14,328 nucleotides of DNA from JBHIDQ01 sp046760155 (GCA_046760155.1 JBHIDQ010000037.1:1-14328), one strand, 5' to 3'; counted from the first letter of the stretch, positions 7,088 through 14,328 are shown. Translations and numbers: made by a program. The notes: generated from the sequence alone by a model not told the origin.

Positions 7088-8128
7088 ATGATAGCTAGCA
7101 TTGAAAATTTACCACGACTAAGATTGGGCCTTTACCCGACTCCCCTAACTGAGGCCCAGCACCTTTCTTCCGTTCTCGGTGGTCCCCGTATCTTGATTAA
7201 GCGCGAAGACTTGAGTGGTCTGGCATCGGGTGGCAACAAGTGCCGCATGCTTGAGTTTATCTTGGCAGAAGCTAAAAAACAGGGAGCCGACGCCATCATA
7301 AGCACCGCCGGCTGCCAGTCTAATTACTGCCTCCAAATAGCCACCGCCGCCCGCAAACTGGGCATGAAACCAAGCTTTGTCTTAATAAAGGATGCCCATT
7401 GCCAGATGCAGGGTAACCTTTTGCTGCATAATATCCTCAATTCAGACGTCGAGATACTTGAACTCGCTGATATAGGTGCCATTTTTGGTGAAATTGTCTC
7501 GCAAAAGATGAATAAAATTGCTGATGACCTGCGAGCGCAGGGTTATCATCCTTTTATCATACGGCATACCATCCCCGATGTGTCAGCTATATTGGGTACT
7601 GTCGGCTGGGTCAACGCGGCTGATGAACTGGTAACTCAGTTAAAAGCGCAAAACATAGCGGCACAGTATGTGGTCTTAGCCAATGGCGGCGGTCTGACCC
7701 AGGCGGGCTTAGTATTGGGCTCAAAATATCTAGCGGCAAATCATAAGGTTATTGGAATATCTGTCTACCGGAAAGAACGCGCCGCGGTGGCAGCCGTTAA
7801 AGAGTATGCTGATGCTGTGTCGGATTTCTTGAGGCTCGGTATTAAGGTGATGCTTGGTGAATTAGAAGTTGATGACTGCCACGTCGGCGAAGGCTACGCC
7901 ATACCGTCCGAAGAATGCATCAACGCCATCAGATTAGTAGCTCAAACTGAAGGCATATTCCTCGACCCGGTGTACACCGGAAAGGCGATGGCTGGTCTTA
8001 TTGACTTGATCAAGAAGGGACGCTTTAAGTCCACGGACACGATTATCTTCATCCATACTGGTGGCATTCCGGCGCTATTCGCCTACCACAAAGAAATTAC
8101 CCGATTAAGTAAGGATAATAAGGAATAA
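7088..8128 (+). CDS. PLP-dependent D-cysteine desulfhydrase-like lyase (ACC deaminase family)
   Basis: This 346-residue fold-type II PLP enzyme has AGGAGA five nt before its ATG. The PLP lysine is K51 in SGGNKCRMLEF. The QSN substrate loop is at 77-79, the phosphate-binding loop is NGGGLTQAG (199-207), and the C-terminal motifs are DPVYTGKA (293-300) and FIHTGGIPALF (321-331). The family includes ACC deaminase, D-cysteine desulfhydrase and L-cysteate sulfo-lyase. Known ACC deaminases carry Glu after the Tyr of the DPVY motif and Leu in the HLGG motif. This protein has T297 and T324, as desulfhydrases do, so ACC deaminase is unlikely. The expected reaction is release of sulfide, or of sulfite if the substrate is cysteate, with pyruvate and ammonia. 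Y80 replaces the His usual after QSN. It is probably co-transcribed with the upstream MFS gene. Confidence 0.88.
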   Translation: MIASIENLPRLRLGLYPTPLTEAQHLSSVLGGPRILIKREDLSGLASGGNKCRMLEFILAEAKKQGADAIISTAGCQSNYCLQIATAARKLGMKPSFVLIKDAHCQMQGNLLLHNILNSDVEILELADIGAIFGEIVSQKMNKIADDLRAQGYHPFIIRHTIPDVSAILGTVGWVNAADELVTQLKAQNIAAQYVVLANGGGLTQAGLVLGSKYLAANHKVIGISVYRKERAAVAAVKEYADAVSDFLRLGIKVMLGELEVDDCHVGEGYAIPSEECINAIRLVAQTEGIFLDPVYTGKAMAGLIDLIKKGRFKSTDTIIFIHTGGIPALFAYHKEITRLSKDNKE

Positions 8129-8135
8129 GCTCGAT

Positions 8136-8170
8136 AAAAAAAGAAGTCGCCTGAAGAAGAGGACTGCGAC
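8136..8170 (-). terminator. Possible intrinsic terminator of the cysteine synthase-rhodanese gene
   Basis: Read on the minus strand, GTCGC and GCGAC arms (8166-8170 and 8146-8150) flank a 15-nt loop and are followed by TTC and seven T residues (8136-8142). It starts 24 nt after the stop codon of the minus-strand gene. The five-bp stem is short, so the call is weak. It sits in the 65-nt space between two converging genes. Confidence 0.35.
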
Positions 8171-8193
8171 CCACGTATCTTTCACGGCAGACC

Positions 8194-9528
8194 TTACTCG
8201 CGTGATTTCTGCGGTTCTCTTGCCTTCGCTTCTCTTGATTCCCACCCCACCATACCTCCCGGCATATCATAAACCCTGGCAAAGCCAAGAGCTTTCATTA
8301 GGTCTGAGGTCACCGCGCTGCGCTCTCCGGTCTTACAGTAAATGAGATATGTTTTGCTTCTGTCAAGCTCATTGAGTTCATCCCTGAAAGTTACCGCATA
8401 GTAATCCAAATTGATTGCCTTTTCTAGGTGCCCACTCGCATATTCTTCCGCAGTTCGAACGTCAATAATCACCAGATTCTGATTGTCCTTGTTATCTTCA
8501 ATAAACTCATACACCTCTTCCCGAATCCTTCGCTCTTCAGCTTCCAGTACATCTCTGTAAAAACTGGCATATTTGAACCCGTCATCAGGCGACATCACCA
8601 CGGCTAAGCCACTTTTTGCTTTGCTGTAAGCTAGGGCAACATGAAGTATGGCTCCTGTTGTCGGACCAACCAGAATCCCTTCCCTTCTGGCTAGTTCTAT
8701 GGCGGTTGCATAGGCATCTTCATCGCTAATCTCTACGATGTCATCGACTACCGATTTATCCAGAATTCTAGGTACGAGCTCGTCGTCCAGCCCGGTAATT
8801 CTTTTCATACCCGGTAATTTATGGTCTGATGAAGAAGGCTCCACTCCGATGATTCTTATTTCGGCATTTTGTTTTTTTAAATATCTGCCAACGCCGGTTA
8901 TTGTGCCGCACGTACCAAATCCGGCAAAGAAATAATCAATTTTACCACGTGTCTGCTTCCAAATTTCCGGCCCCGTTGTTCGGTAATGTGCCTGAACGTT
9001 TAGTTCGTTCTCGTATTGATTAGGACTGATGTAGATATCTTTGGTAGCTGGGCTTTTTACTAACTTGTCCACTAGACCTCTGGCTCCTTCCGTGGGAAAC
9101 AAGGGGCATAGTGCGTCATCGGCTTCCGTCACTTTGGCTCCTAAGACTCTCAACATTACCTTTTTTTCCTCAGGAATTCCACCAGGAACGGCTATCCTTA
9201 CTGGTATTCCCAGAGCATTGGCAACACTGGCTAGTGCAATCCCGGTATTCCCCGATGACGGCTCAGCTATTTTTCTATTCCCTATTTCCAGCCCCCTTAG
9301 CATTTCATAGACTATTCTATCTTTGACGGAACCAAATGGATTGTATCTTTCCAGTTTGAGATAGATTCGGAAACGCCGATGGTGGCTAATCCTGCTCAGC
9401 CTAACTAAAGGTGTCGGGTTTGCTGGATTGCCTATTAGCTGGGTGATGTTCGAATACACATTTAATTTGTGGTCTAGGTCTTTCCTTGTCATCTTAGTCC
9501 TTGACTGTCTGTTAGCTGACTTCGCCAT
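8194..9528 (-). CDS. Cysteine synthase (CysM-like) fused to a C-terminal rhodanese domain
   Basis: The 444-residue protein has two domains. Residues about 20-325 are a fold-type II cysteine synthase: PLP lysine K69 in NPFGSVKDR, substrate loop SSGNTG (91-96), phosphate loop GFGTCGTITG (203-212) and GPTTGA (288-293). The QYENELNVQAHYRTTGPE stretch and the GFKYASFY end resemble mycobacterial CysM more than classic CysK. In my hand alignment the phosphoserine-selective Arg220 of mycobacterial CysM corresponds to T245, so the acceptor (O-acetylserine, O-phosphoserine or another) is open. Residues about 335-435 are a rhodanese: IDVRTAEEY, then the loop CKTGER with catalytic C398, which would carry a persulfide. 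Fusion suggests direct sulfur hand-over to or from the synthase site. ATG 9528 has AAGGAG close by; M13 (9492) is an alternative start. It converges on the desulfhydrase-like gene. Confidence 0.92.
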   Translation of the reverse strand: MAKSANRQSRTKMTRKDLDHKLNVYSNITQLIGNPANPTPLVRLSRISHHRRFRIYLKLERYNPFGSVKDRIVYEMLRGLEIGNRKIAEPSSGNTGIALASVANALGIPVRIAVPGGIPEEKKVMLRVLGAKVTEADDALCPLFPTEGARGLVDKLVKSPATKDIYISPNQYENELNVQAHYRTTGPEIWKQTRGKIDYFFAGFGTCGTITGVGRYLKKQNAEIRIIGVEPSSSDHKLPGMKRITGLDDELVPRILDKSVVDDIVEISDEDAYATAIELARREGILVGPTTGAILHVALAYSKAKSGLAVVMSPDDGFKYASFYRDVLEAEERRIREEVYEFIEDNKDNQNLVIIDVRTAEEYASGHLEKAINLDYYAVTFRDELNELDRSKTYLIYCKTGERSAVTSDLMKALGFARVYDMPGGMVGWESREAKAREPQKSRE

Positions 9529-9584
9529 TTCTCCTTATCTTCCGTATGCATAAGTGACCAAAATGAAAAATGTCGATGATTGAT

Positions 9585-9613
9585 AGTATAAATAGTTGAA
9601 TCGTACTCGTCAA
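9585..9613 (-). promoter_or_regulatory. Sigma70-like promoter of the cysteine synthase-rhodanese gene
   Basis: On the minus strand TTGACG (9608-9613) and TATACT (9585-9590) are separated by exactly 17 nt, each matching 5 of 6 consensus bases. Transcription would start near 9578, giving a leader of about 50 nt. Confidence 0.65.
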
Positions 9614-9638
9614 GCTTTTTCGTCCTTAATTCCTACTC

Positions 9639-9667
9639 TTGACATGGTTCTTTCAATTGACTAAAAT
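9639..9667 (+). promoter_or_regulatory. Sigma70-like promoter of the class III aminotransferase gene
   Basis: A perfect TTGACA (9639-9644) and TAAAAT (9662-9667, 5 of 6) are separated by 17 nt. Transcription would start near 9674, about 57 nt before the GTG start. It lies back to back with the minus-strand promoter, with 25 bp between the two -35 boxes. Confidence 0.7.
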
Positions 9668-9730
9668 GGTCTGCCAAGCAAGTCGGGTACTGTAAACATC
9701 GGGTAAGGCCATAAAGGAGGACCACAAGAC

Positions 9731-11080
9731 GTGTCAAAAGAAAAGTTAATTGCCGAGGTAACCAAAAAATACGAGGATACCTATCGCAAAAGAACACCGA
9801 AGTCACGAGAGACTGGAGAAGTAGCCAGCAAATATATGCCCGGAGGGGATACCCGCACTGCCATCTGGTTCGAGCCTTACCCTATCTGGATTGATAAGGC
9901 GGAAGGTTGCCGGTTTACCGATGTTGACGGCCACCAGTATATTGATTTCAACAACTGTGCCACCGCAACCATTCTAGGACATGCCAATCCTAAGGTAGTC
10001 ATGGCGGTGGGAGAGCAAGCCGCCAAAGGTTCCACACTGGGCGCGCTGGTGCCAACCGTAGCCCGCTGGGCGGAACTCATTTGCCATATGGTGGCATCTG
10101 TGGATAAAGTCAGGTTTTGCAGTACTGGCTCAGAAGGAGTGCTGTCGGCAGTACACTTGGCCAGAGCCGCTACTGGTAGAGATATGATATTGAAGATGGA
10201 GGGCTGCTACCACGGGAACTACGACCCTGTACGCTTTCCGTCTGATGCTGTGGGCATACCCAAGAGTGCCCTGGCAGCTTCTATCACCGTTCCCTACAAT
10301 GATAATGAAGTCGCTGAGAGGGCCATTGTCGAGAACAAGGACAAGCTGGCGGCGGTTATCGTCGAGGGAGCCATGGTCACCGCCGGCTGCTTTCCCGCCC
10401 GGGACGGGTACCTGGAGTTTCTGCGTAAAGTTACGAAAGATAATGAGGTGCTTCTCATCTTGGACGAAGTGCAGAGCCTCAGACTGGCTTGGGGTGGCGT
10501 TCAGAAAAGGCACGAAATCAAGCCAGACATCACCGCAATGGGCAAGTTTATTGGCGGCGGTTATCCAGTAGGTGCTTTTGGTGGGCGCGAAGACCTCATG
10601 CAGCTTTGCCATCCCAAGGCACCCAAAATTTTGCATTCCGGAACGTTTCATGGCAACCCGATTACCGCTACAGCCGGCGTAGCTACTCTGGAGCAGCTTA
10701 ACGCCACCGAGATAGACAAAATCAATAAACTGGGCGAATCCTTGGCTGACGGAGTACGCGCTGTCTTCAAGAGACTAAACATCAAGGGACAGGTTACCGG
10801 CATTGGCTCGCTGCAAAACATTCACTTCAGTGACCGGCCGGTGATAGATTGGAGGTCAGCGCAGGAGGCTAATCGGGAGCTTCTACATTTGTTCTACCTT
10901 GCTATGCTGGAAAGAGGCATCTTCTCAATGAGAAGGGGTCTTTATATAACCTCCACCCCGATGACAGCAAAAGAAATCGATACCGCGGTCGAGGCAGTTA
11001 ATGATGCCATACTAGAGCTAAAACCGGCTATCGAGAACCTGTGGCCGGAATTGATCGGAGAAACGCCTGGGGCTGGTTAG
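9731..11080 (+). CDS. Class III aminotransferase, glutamate-1-semialdehyde aminomutase-like
   Basis: The start is GTG 9731, with AAGGAGG about 10 nt upstream. The 449-residue protein is a fold-type I PLP enzyme. The PLP lysine is K272 in DITAMGKFIGGGYPVGAFGG, the cofactor-binding DEVQ motif is at 245-248, and the phosphate-contact region reads STGSEGVLSAVHLARAATGR (131-150). The N-terminal YMPGGDTR and IDFNNCATATILGHANP stretches match the HemL-like branch. True HemL enzymes convert glutamate-1-semialdehyde to 5-aminolevulinate for tetrapyrroles. Here the usual SGTEA motif is TGSEG, the usual DEV-tGFR stretch is DEVQSLRLAW, and no tetrapyrrole gene is nearby. A different amino-group transfer or aminomutase role is therefore at least as likely. 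It seems to be a single-gene unit with its own promoter. Confidence 0.88.
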   Translation: MSKEKLIAEVTKKYEDTYRKRTPKSRETGEVASKYMPGGDTRTAIWFEPYPIWIDKAEGCRFTDVDGHQYIDFNNCATATILGHANPKVVMAVGEQAAKGSTLGALVPTVARWAELICHMVASVDKVRFCSTGSEGVLSAVHLARAATGRDMILKMEGCYHGNYDPVRFPSDAVGIPKSALAASITVPYNDNEVAERAIVENKDKLAAVIVEGAMVTAGCFPARDGYLEFLRKVTKDNEVLLILDEVQSLRLAWGGVQKRHEIKPDITAMGKFIGGGYPVGAFGGREDLMQLCHPKAPKILHSGTFHGNPITATAGVATLEQLNATEIDKINKLGESLADGVRAVFKRLNIKGQVTGIGSLQNIHFSDRPVIDWRSAQEANRELLHLFYLAMLERGIFSMRRGLYITSTPMTAKEIDTAVEAVNDAILELKPAIENLWPELIGETPGAG

Positions 11081-11090
11081 CTAGAAAGAT

Positions 11091-11107
11091 TGCCACATCA
11101 TGTGGTA
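11091..11107. other. Short hairpin after the aminotransferase gene
   Basis: TGCCACA-TCA-TGTGGTA can form a seven-pair stem (one G-U) with a three-base loop, starting 11 nt after the aminotransferase stop. There is no T-tract on the plus strand, so it could be an end-of-message hairpin but not a standard terminator. The rest of the 194-nt gap between the converging genes (to 11274) is AT-rich and shows no gene. Confidence 0.35.
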
Positions 11108-11274
11108 CGGTTACCCATAATATGACCTAAAAAGGTGGTATAAATTTGGGAGGCAGGTCACGTATGATTTCTTAGATAAAGATGGATATCCTACCAATGA
11201 AAGTTTTGGCTAGGCTGGGACTATTAAGTCTAATAAAAAACAAGGGTAGTCTAAATAAAGTAACTAGTTATCAT

Positions 11275-12465
11275 TCAGGAACTGAATCTCTCTAATACCA
11301 TTGATCCACCGTGTCCACCATTCCCACAGATAGTAACTAGTCCGTAGCGTCCCCTTCTCTCTTCGAGAGCATACGATATTTCCAGGGCTAGTCTAGCTCC
11401 GGACATGCCGGTGGGGTGACCCAGGGCAATAGCCCCGCCGTGGACATTCACCTTCTCTTTGTCAAGCTGCAACTCTTTGATTACGGCGAGCACTTGGGCG
11501 GCAAAAGCTTCATTAATCTCGATGAGGTCAATCTCATCCAGCGTCAGACCGGCAAGCTGCAAAGCTTTCTTTGTCGCCGATACTGGGCCAATGCCAAAGT
11601 ACCTTGGCTCTACACCGGCGGTAGCATAGGCACGGATAGAGGCAAGTGGCTTGAGCCTTAGGGCATCAGCTCGCTCTTTGGACATGACGATGAGGGCGCA
11701 AGCGCCGTCGGTGATGCCAGAAGAGGTGGCGGCAGTAATTGTCCCATCCTCGTGGAAAGCCGGGCTGAGCTTGGCTAACCCCTCCAGGGTAGTGTCAGGG
11801 CGGTGGTGCTCGTCTTCCTGGAATAGGATGGTGCCCCCCTTCTGTTTGACCTCAACGGGCACGATTACCTTGGCATAGAATCCAGCTTTTATCGCCGTGG
11901 CTACCTTCCGCTGGCTTTCCACCGAAAACTCCTCCTGCTCAAGCCGGCTGATGCTGTACATTTTAGCCAGATCATCGGCTAATGCACCCATCAGTTGGCC
12001 TTCGATACCGCACAGGTAGCCATCTTTAAACATGGCATCCTCCAGCACCACATTGCCTAAGCGGGCTCCCCATCGGCTATTCAGGCTAAGGTAGGGAATG
12101 CTACTGTGGTGTTCCATGCCGCCAGCCAGGACGGTATCTGACCGTCCCAGTCTGATGCTATCGGCAGCGAGCATGACCGCCTGCAACCCTGAAATACAAG
12201 CCTGCTGGACACCAAAGGCAGGCACACTGGTCGGGATACCTGCCTTTACTGAAACAATGCGTGCCGCGTTAGGTCCGGTTCCGGCCTGACGAGCATGCCC
12301 GATTATAACCTCATCGATGTCTTCCGGTTTGATTCCTGACCGCTCCATGGCTCCCTTAACCGCGGCAATACCAATGTCCACCACGTTCATGTCTCGCAAG
12401 GTGCCGCCGAACTTGCCGATGGCGGTTCTGGCTCCGTTTACAATGACTACTTCTCTGTCTACCAT
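11275..12465 (-). CDS. Thiolase (acetyl-CoA C-acyltransferase)
   Basis: The 396-residue protein has normal thiolase length. It carries the nucleophilic C90 in QQACISGLQAV, the H350 motif GGAIALGHPTGMSGAR and the second active cysteine C380 in TICGNGGHGG. These are the positions of the Cys/His/Cys triad in well-studied biosynthetic thiolases (C89/H348/C378). It cleaves 3-ketoacyl-CoA with CoA to acetyl-CoA and a shortened acyl-CoA, or condenses two acetyl-CoA in reverse. ATG 12465 has AAGGAG and GAGGT upstream. It is the last gene of a three-gene minus-strand operon, 31 nt after the enoyl-CoA hydratase. HARQAGTGPNAAR matches the usual vlQAG-GQN-AR segment with GTGP in place of the glutamine. 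Chain-length preference cannot be told from sequence. Confidence 0.95.
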   Translation of the reverse strand: MVDREVVIVNGARTAIGKFGGTLRDMNVVDIGIAAVKGAMERSGIKPEDIDEVIIGHARQAGTGPNAARIVSVKAGIPTSVPAFGVQQACISGLQAVMLAADSIRLGRSDTVLAGGMEHHSSIPYLSLNSRWGARLGNVVLEDAMFKDGYLCGIEGQLMGALADDLAKMYSISRLEQEEFSVESQRKVATAIKAGFYAKVIVPVEVKQKGGTILFQEDEHHRPDTTLEGLAKLSPAFHEDGTITAATSSGITDGACALIVMSKERADALRLKPLASIRAYATAGVEPRYFGIGPVSATKKALQLAGLTLDEIDLIEINEAFAAQVLAVIKELQLDKEKVNVHGGAIALGHPTGMSGARLALEISYALEERRGRYGLVTICGNGGHGGSMVLERFSS

Positions 12466-12496
12466 GTTACCTCACTCCTTCGCTCGTCATAATGTA

Positions 12497-13282
12497 CTAC
12501 TTGCCCTGAAAACGGGGCGGGCGTTTTTCCAGGAAGGCAGCTACACCCTCCTGCTTATCCTGACTGCCGCACACAATGGCGAACAGCCTGCTCTCGTACT
12601 GGATGCCATCGTTAAGGTTCATGTCAAGTCCAACATGGATCGCGTTCTTTACCAGCTTAATGGCCAGTGGCGATTTGGCCGCCAGTTTGTTAGCGAGTTC
12701 TCTCACATTGGACATCAGTTCGGTCTGGGGTACCACTCGGTTGACCAGGCCGATGTGGTAGGCTTCGTGGGCGTCAATGAGTTCCCCGGTGAGAATCATC
12801 TCCATGGCGCGTCCCTTACCGACTAGTCTGGGGAGGCGCTGGGTGCCCCCATTTCCAGGCATGATGCCCAGGTTAATCTCCGGTTGACCGAATTTGGCGT
12901 TATCTGAGGCAATCCTGAGGTCACAGGCCATGGCCAGCTCCAGTCCGCTGCCCACAGCAAACCCGTTGATGGCGGCGATGGTTGGCTTTGACATGGTCTC
13001 CAGCCGACTGGCCAGCACCCGCCTTCGCGCTGAGCGCTCGCCCAGCTCGGTCATCGTGTTCCGCTCACGTAGTTCCTCGATATCTGCCCCCGCAACAAAG
13101 GCCTTGTCTCCGGCACCGGTCAGGATCAGCACCTTGACCGAGTCATCAGCCTCGGCATCACCGGCTGCCTCAAGCGCCTCGTCAATGGCACGATAGTTGA
13201 GGGCGTTACGCACTTCAGGCCGATTAAAGGTGATGATGGCCAGCCCATTTTCTTTTTGGTAAATGATTTCCTGATAGGGCAT
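12497..13282 (-). CDS. Enoyl-CoA hydratase / crotonase family
   Basis: The start is ATG 13282, because AGGAGG lies six nt upstream and overlaps the stop codon of the preceding gene. A longer frame to 13345 would intrude into that gene and has no support. The product has 261 residues, the family norm. The oxyanion-hole segments are AFVAGADI (61-68) and NGFAVGSGLELAMACD (106-121). Both catalytic glutamates are present, E115 in GLELA and E135 in FGQPEI, followed by the GNGGTQRLPRLVG motif. Two glutamates favour true hydratase activity: reversible addition of water to trans-2-enoyl-CoA such as crotonyl-CoA. It is the middle gene of the operon, 10 nt after the dehydrogenase, and probably translationally coupled to it. 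Confidence 0.95.
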   Translation of the reverse strand: MPYQEIIYQKENGLAIITFNRPEVRNALNYRAIDEALEAAGDAEADDSVKVLILTGAGDKAFVAGADIEELRERNTMTELGERSARRRVLASRLETMSKPTIAAINGFAVGSGLELAMACDLRIASDNAKFGQPEINLGIMPGNGGTQRLPRLVGKGRAMEMILTGELIDAHEAYHIGLVNRVVPQTELMSNVRELANKLAAKSPLAIKLVKNAIHVGLDMNLNDGIQYESRLFAIVCGSQDKQEGVAAFLEKRPPRFQGK

Positions 13283-13292
13283 TGCTATCCTC

Positions 13293-14144
13293 CTACTTGG
13301 TATAGTCATAAAAACCGCGGCCGGTCTTGCGCCCCAGGCGGCCACCCCTGACCATCTTCCGTAGTAGAGCGTGTGGGCGATACTTCAAGTCGCCCAGTTC
13401 ACGGGCGAGGACATCTGAGTTCGCGGTGTGGATATCCACCCCGATAAGGTCAAGCAGTTCGAAAGGTCCCATCGGGAAGTTTGCCCCCAGTTTCATCGCC
13501 GTGTCAATATCCTCCACGCTGGCGACTCCCTCAGCTAGTACGTCAACCGCAGTATTGAGATAACCCCTGAGGATACGGCTCACGATACCACCAGGAGCCT
13601 CATTCACCCTTACCGGCGTCTTGCCGACCTTTCTGGAAAACTCTATAACTGCCTCGATGGTTTCCTCAGAGGTTTCGACGCCCGCAATCACTTCTATCAA
13701 GCGCATCACTGGCGCCGGGTTAAACCAATGCATGCCAATGACCTTATCCGGTCGTTTGGTGGCAGAAGCGATTTCGGTAGGTGACAGGGTTGAGGTGTTG
13801 GTGGCTAGGATGACACCAGCCGGGCAAAGACCGTCTAACTGGGCAAAGACTTTCTTCTTGGCTTCCATATTCTCGAAGACGGCTTCGATAATCATGTCGG
13901 CGGTAATATCTTCGATATTTGTGGTCGTCTTTATACGGGGGATTATTTCATCTGCTTCTTCGGCGGTTATCTTTTCCTTTTTTACCAGAGATTCAAGGTT
14001 CTGGCGTACTTTTGCCAGCCCTTTCTCGAGGATAGGCTTTTCCAAATCACAGATGGTAACCTCGAGTCCCTGCTGAGCTAGCGTCTGAGCAATACCCATC
14101 CCCATTACCCCAGCCCCGATGATGTTGACCGTCTCAATTACCAT
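13293..14144 (-). CDS. hbd: 3-hydroxybutyryl-CoA / 3-hydroxyacyl-CoA dehydrogenase
   Basis: The 283-residue protein matches single-function bacterial Hbd in length. The Rossmann NAD-binding motif is GAGVMGMGIAQ (10-20), with D33 after the second strand favouring NAD over NADP. Catalytic S118 (NTSTLS), H139 (MHWFNPAP) and E151 (LIEVI) are present. The usual substrate-pocket motif PGF(V/I)VNR is PGGIVSR here, so the conserved Asn (N188 in clostridial Hbd) is S189, and the LNEA that follows is LNTA. The enzyme oxidises (S)-3-hydroxyacyl-CoA to 3-ketoacyl-CoA, or the reverse. ATG 14144 has AAGGAGGAGG upstream. It is the first visible gene of the operon with the hydratase and thiolase, and the set covers the last three steps of a beta-oxidation turn. 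Confidence 0.95.
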   Translation of the reverse strand: MVIETVNIIGAGVMGMGIAQTLAQQGLEVTICDLEKPILEKGLAKVRQNLESLVKKEKITAEEADEIIPRIKTTTNIEDITADMIIEAVFENMEAKKKVFAQLDGLCPAGVILATNTSTLSPTEIASATKRPDKVIGMHWFNPAPVMRLIEVIAGVETSEETIEAVIEFSRKVGKTPVRVNEAPGGIVSRILRGYLNTAVDVLAEGVASVEDIDTAMKLGANFPMGPFELLDLIGVDIHTANSDVLARELGDLKYRPHALLRKMVRGGRLGRKTGRGFYDYTK

Positions 14145-14278
14145 ATCCCTCCTCCTTTAATTGAGCGTTGGCTGAGATTCAAGTCCAGCACGAGCCATGG
14201 GCGATGTTACATTAGTAAGCTCTTGGCTGCATCCTCTGCCATCGTAACCTGCCCATCGCTAATTTTGCCAGTGATTTC

Positions 14279-14307
14279 ATCATCGCAAGGAATGGCCTAA
14301 AAGTCAA
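14279..14307 (-). promoter_or_regulatory. Candidate promoter of the hbd-hydratase-thiolase operon
   Basis: On the minus strand TTGACT (14302-14307, 5 of 6) and GATGAT (14279-14284, 4 of 6) are 17 nt apart, and TGC precedes the -10 as an extended element. Transcription would start near 14272, leaving a leader of about 128 nt before ATG 14144. I see no gene in 14145-14328: the only frames are under 30 codons and lack good ribosome-binding sites. Confidence 0.45.
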
Positions 14308-14328
14308 CACCAGAATGAATTTGTCACG

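Noticed and set aside
11225..11274. TAACTAGTTA palindrome just after the thiolase stop as a terminator
   Set aside because: It is a short AT-only-centred palindrome with a broken T-run. The stem is too weak to call a terminator.
13283..13345. N-terminal extension of the enoyl-CoA hydratase
   Set aside because: It would overlap the end of hbd by about 50 nt. The 21 extra residues match nothing in the family, and ATG 13282 has a strong AGGAGG.
14145..14328. Short minus-strand frames upstream of hbd, one ending at about 14210
   Set aside because: They are under 30 codons, with no convincing start site or recognisable motif. An in-frame TAG near 14298 blocks reading the longer one as the tail of an upstream gene.

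Overview
The window looks like a chromosomal segment of an uncultured Chloroflexota bacterium, most likely Dehalococcoidia. This rests on three things: an ECF sigma gene overlapping a DUF5667-type membrane protein, an anaerobic-style hbd/crotonase/thiolase cluster, and the general protein style. It is an inference from gene content, not from a marker gene. Good Shine-Dalgarno sites and sigma70-like promoters are visible in several gaps. There are no rRNA or tRNA genes, insertion sequences or CRISPR arrays.

Left part (1-3679, all minus strand): a mechanosensitive channel (MscS family) is followed by an ECF sigma factor. The sigma gene overlaps by 17 nt a large membrane protein that runs off the left edge. 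That protein has a cytoplasmic head, one membrane helix, a DUF5667-like segment, a DUF4382-like domain and at least two nearly identical DUF5666-like repeats. It is the probable anti-sigma/sensor partner, and no stop codon is reached inside the window. A 60-nt nested inverted repeat lies between the channel and sigma genes.

Middle part (3680-9528): an AlkP-superfamily phosphodiesterase (plus strand) has its own consensus promoter. After a 395-nt gap with a 12-bp perfect palindrome come an MFS transporter and a D-cysteine desulfhydrase-like PLP enzyme, probably co-transcribed. A cysteine synthase fused to a C-terminal rhodanese domain converges on them. Together these suggest cysteine/sulfur handling.

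Right part (9529-14328): a class III, GSA-aminomutase-like aminotransferase diverges from the cysteine synthase-rhodanese gene, each with its own well-matched promoter. It converges on a tight minus-strand operon of 3-hydroxyacyl-CoA dehydrogenase, enoyl-CoA hydratase and thiolase. This operon would take enoyl-CoA to acetyl-CoA, or run in reverse; no acyl-CoA dehydrogenase is present in the window.

The most interesting items are the sigma/repeat-ectodomain pair, the cysteine synthase-rhodanese fusion facing a desulfhydrase, and two enzymes with substitutions at normally invariant active-site positions (the phosphodiesterase and the dehydrogenase).
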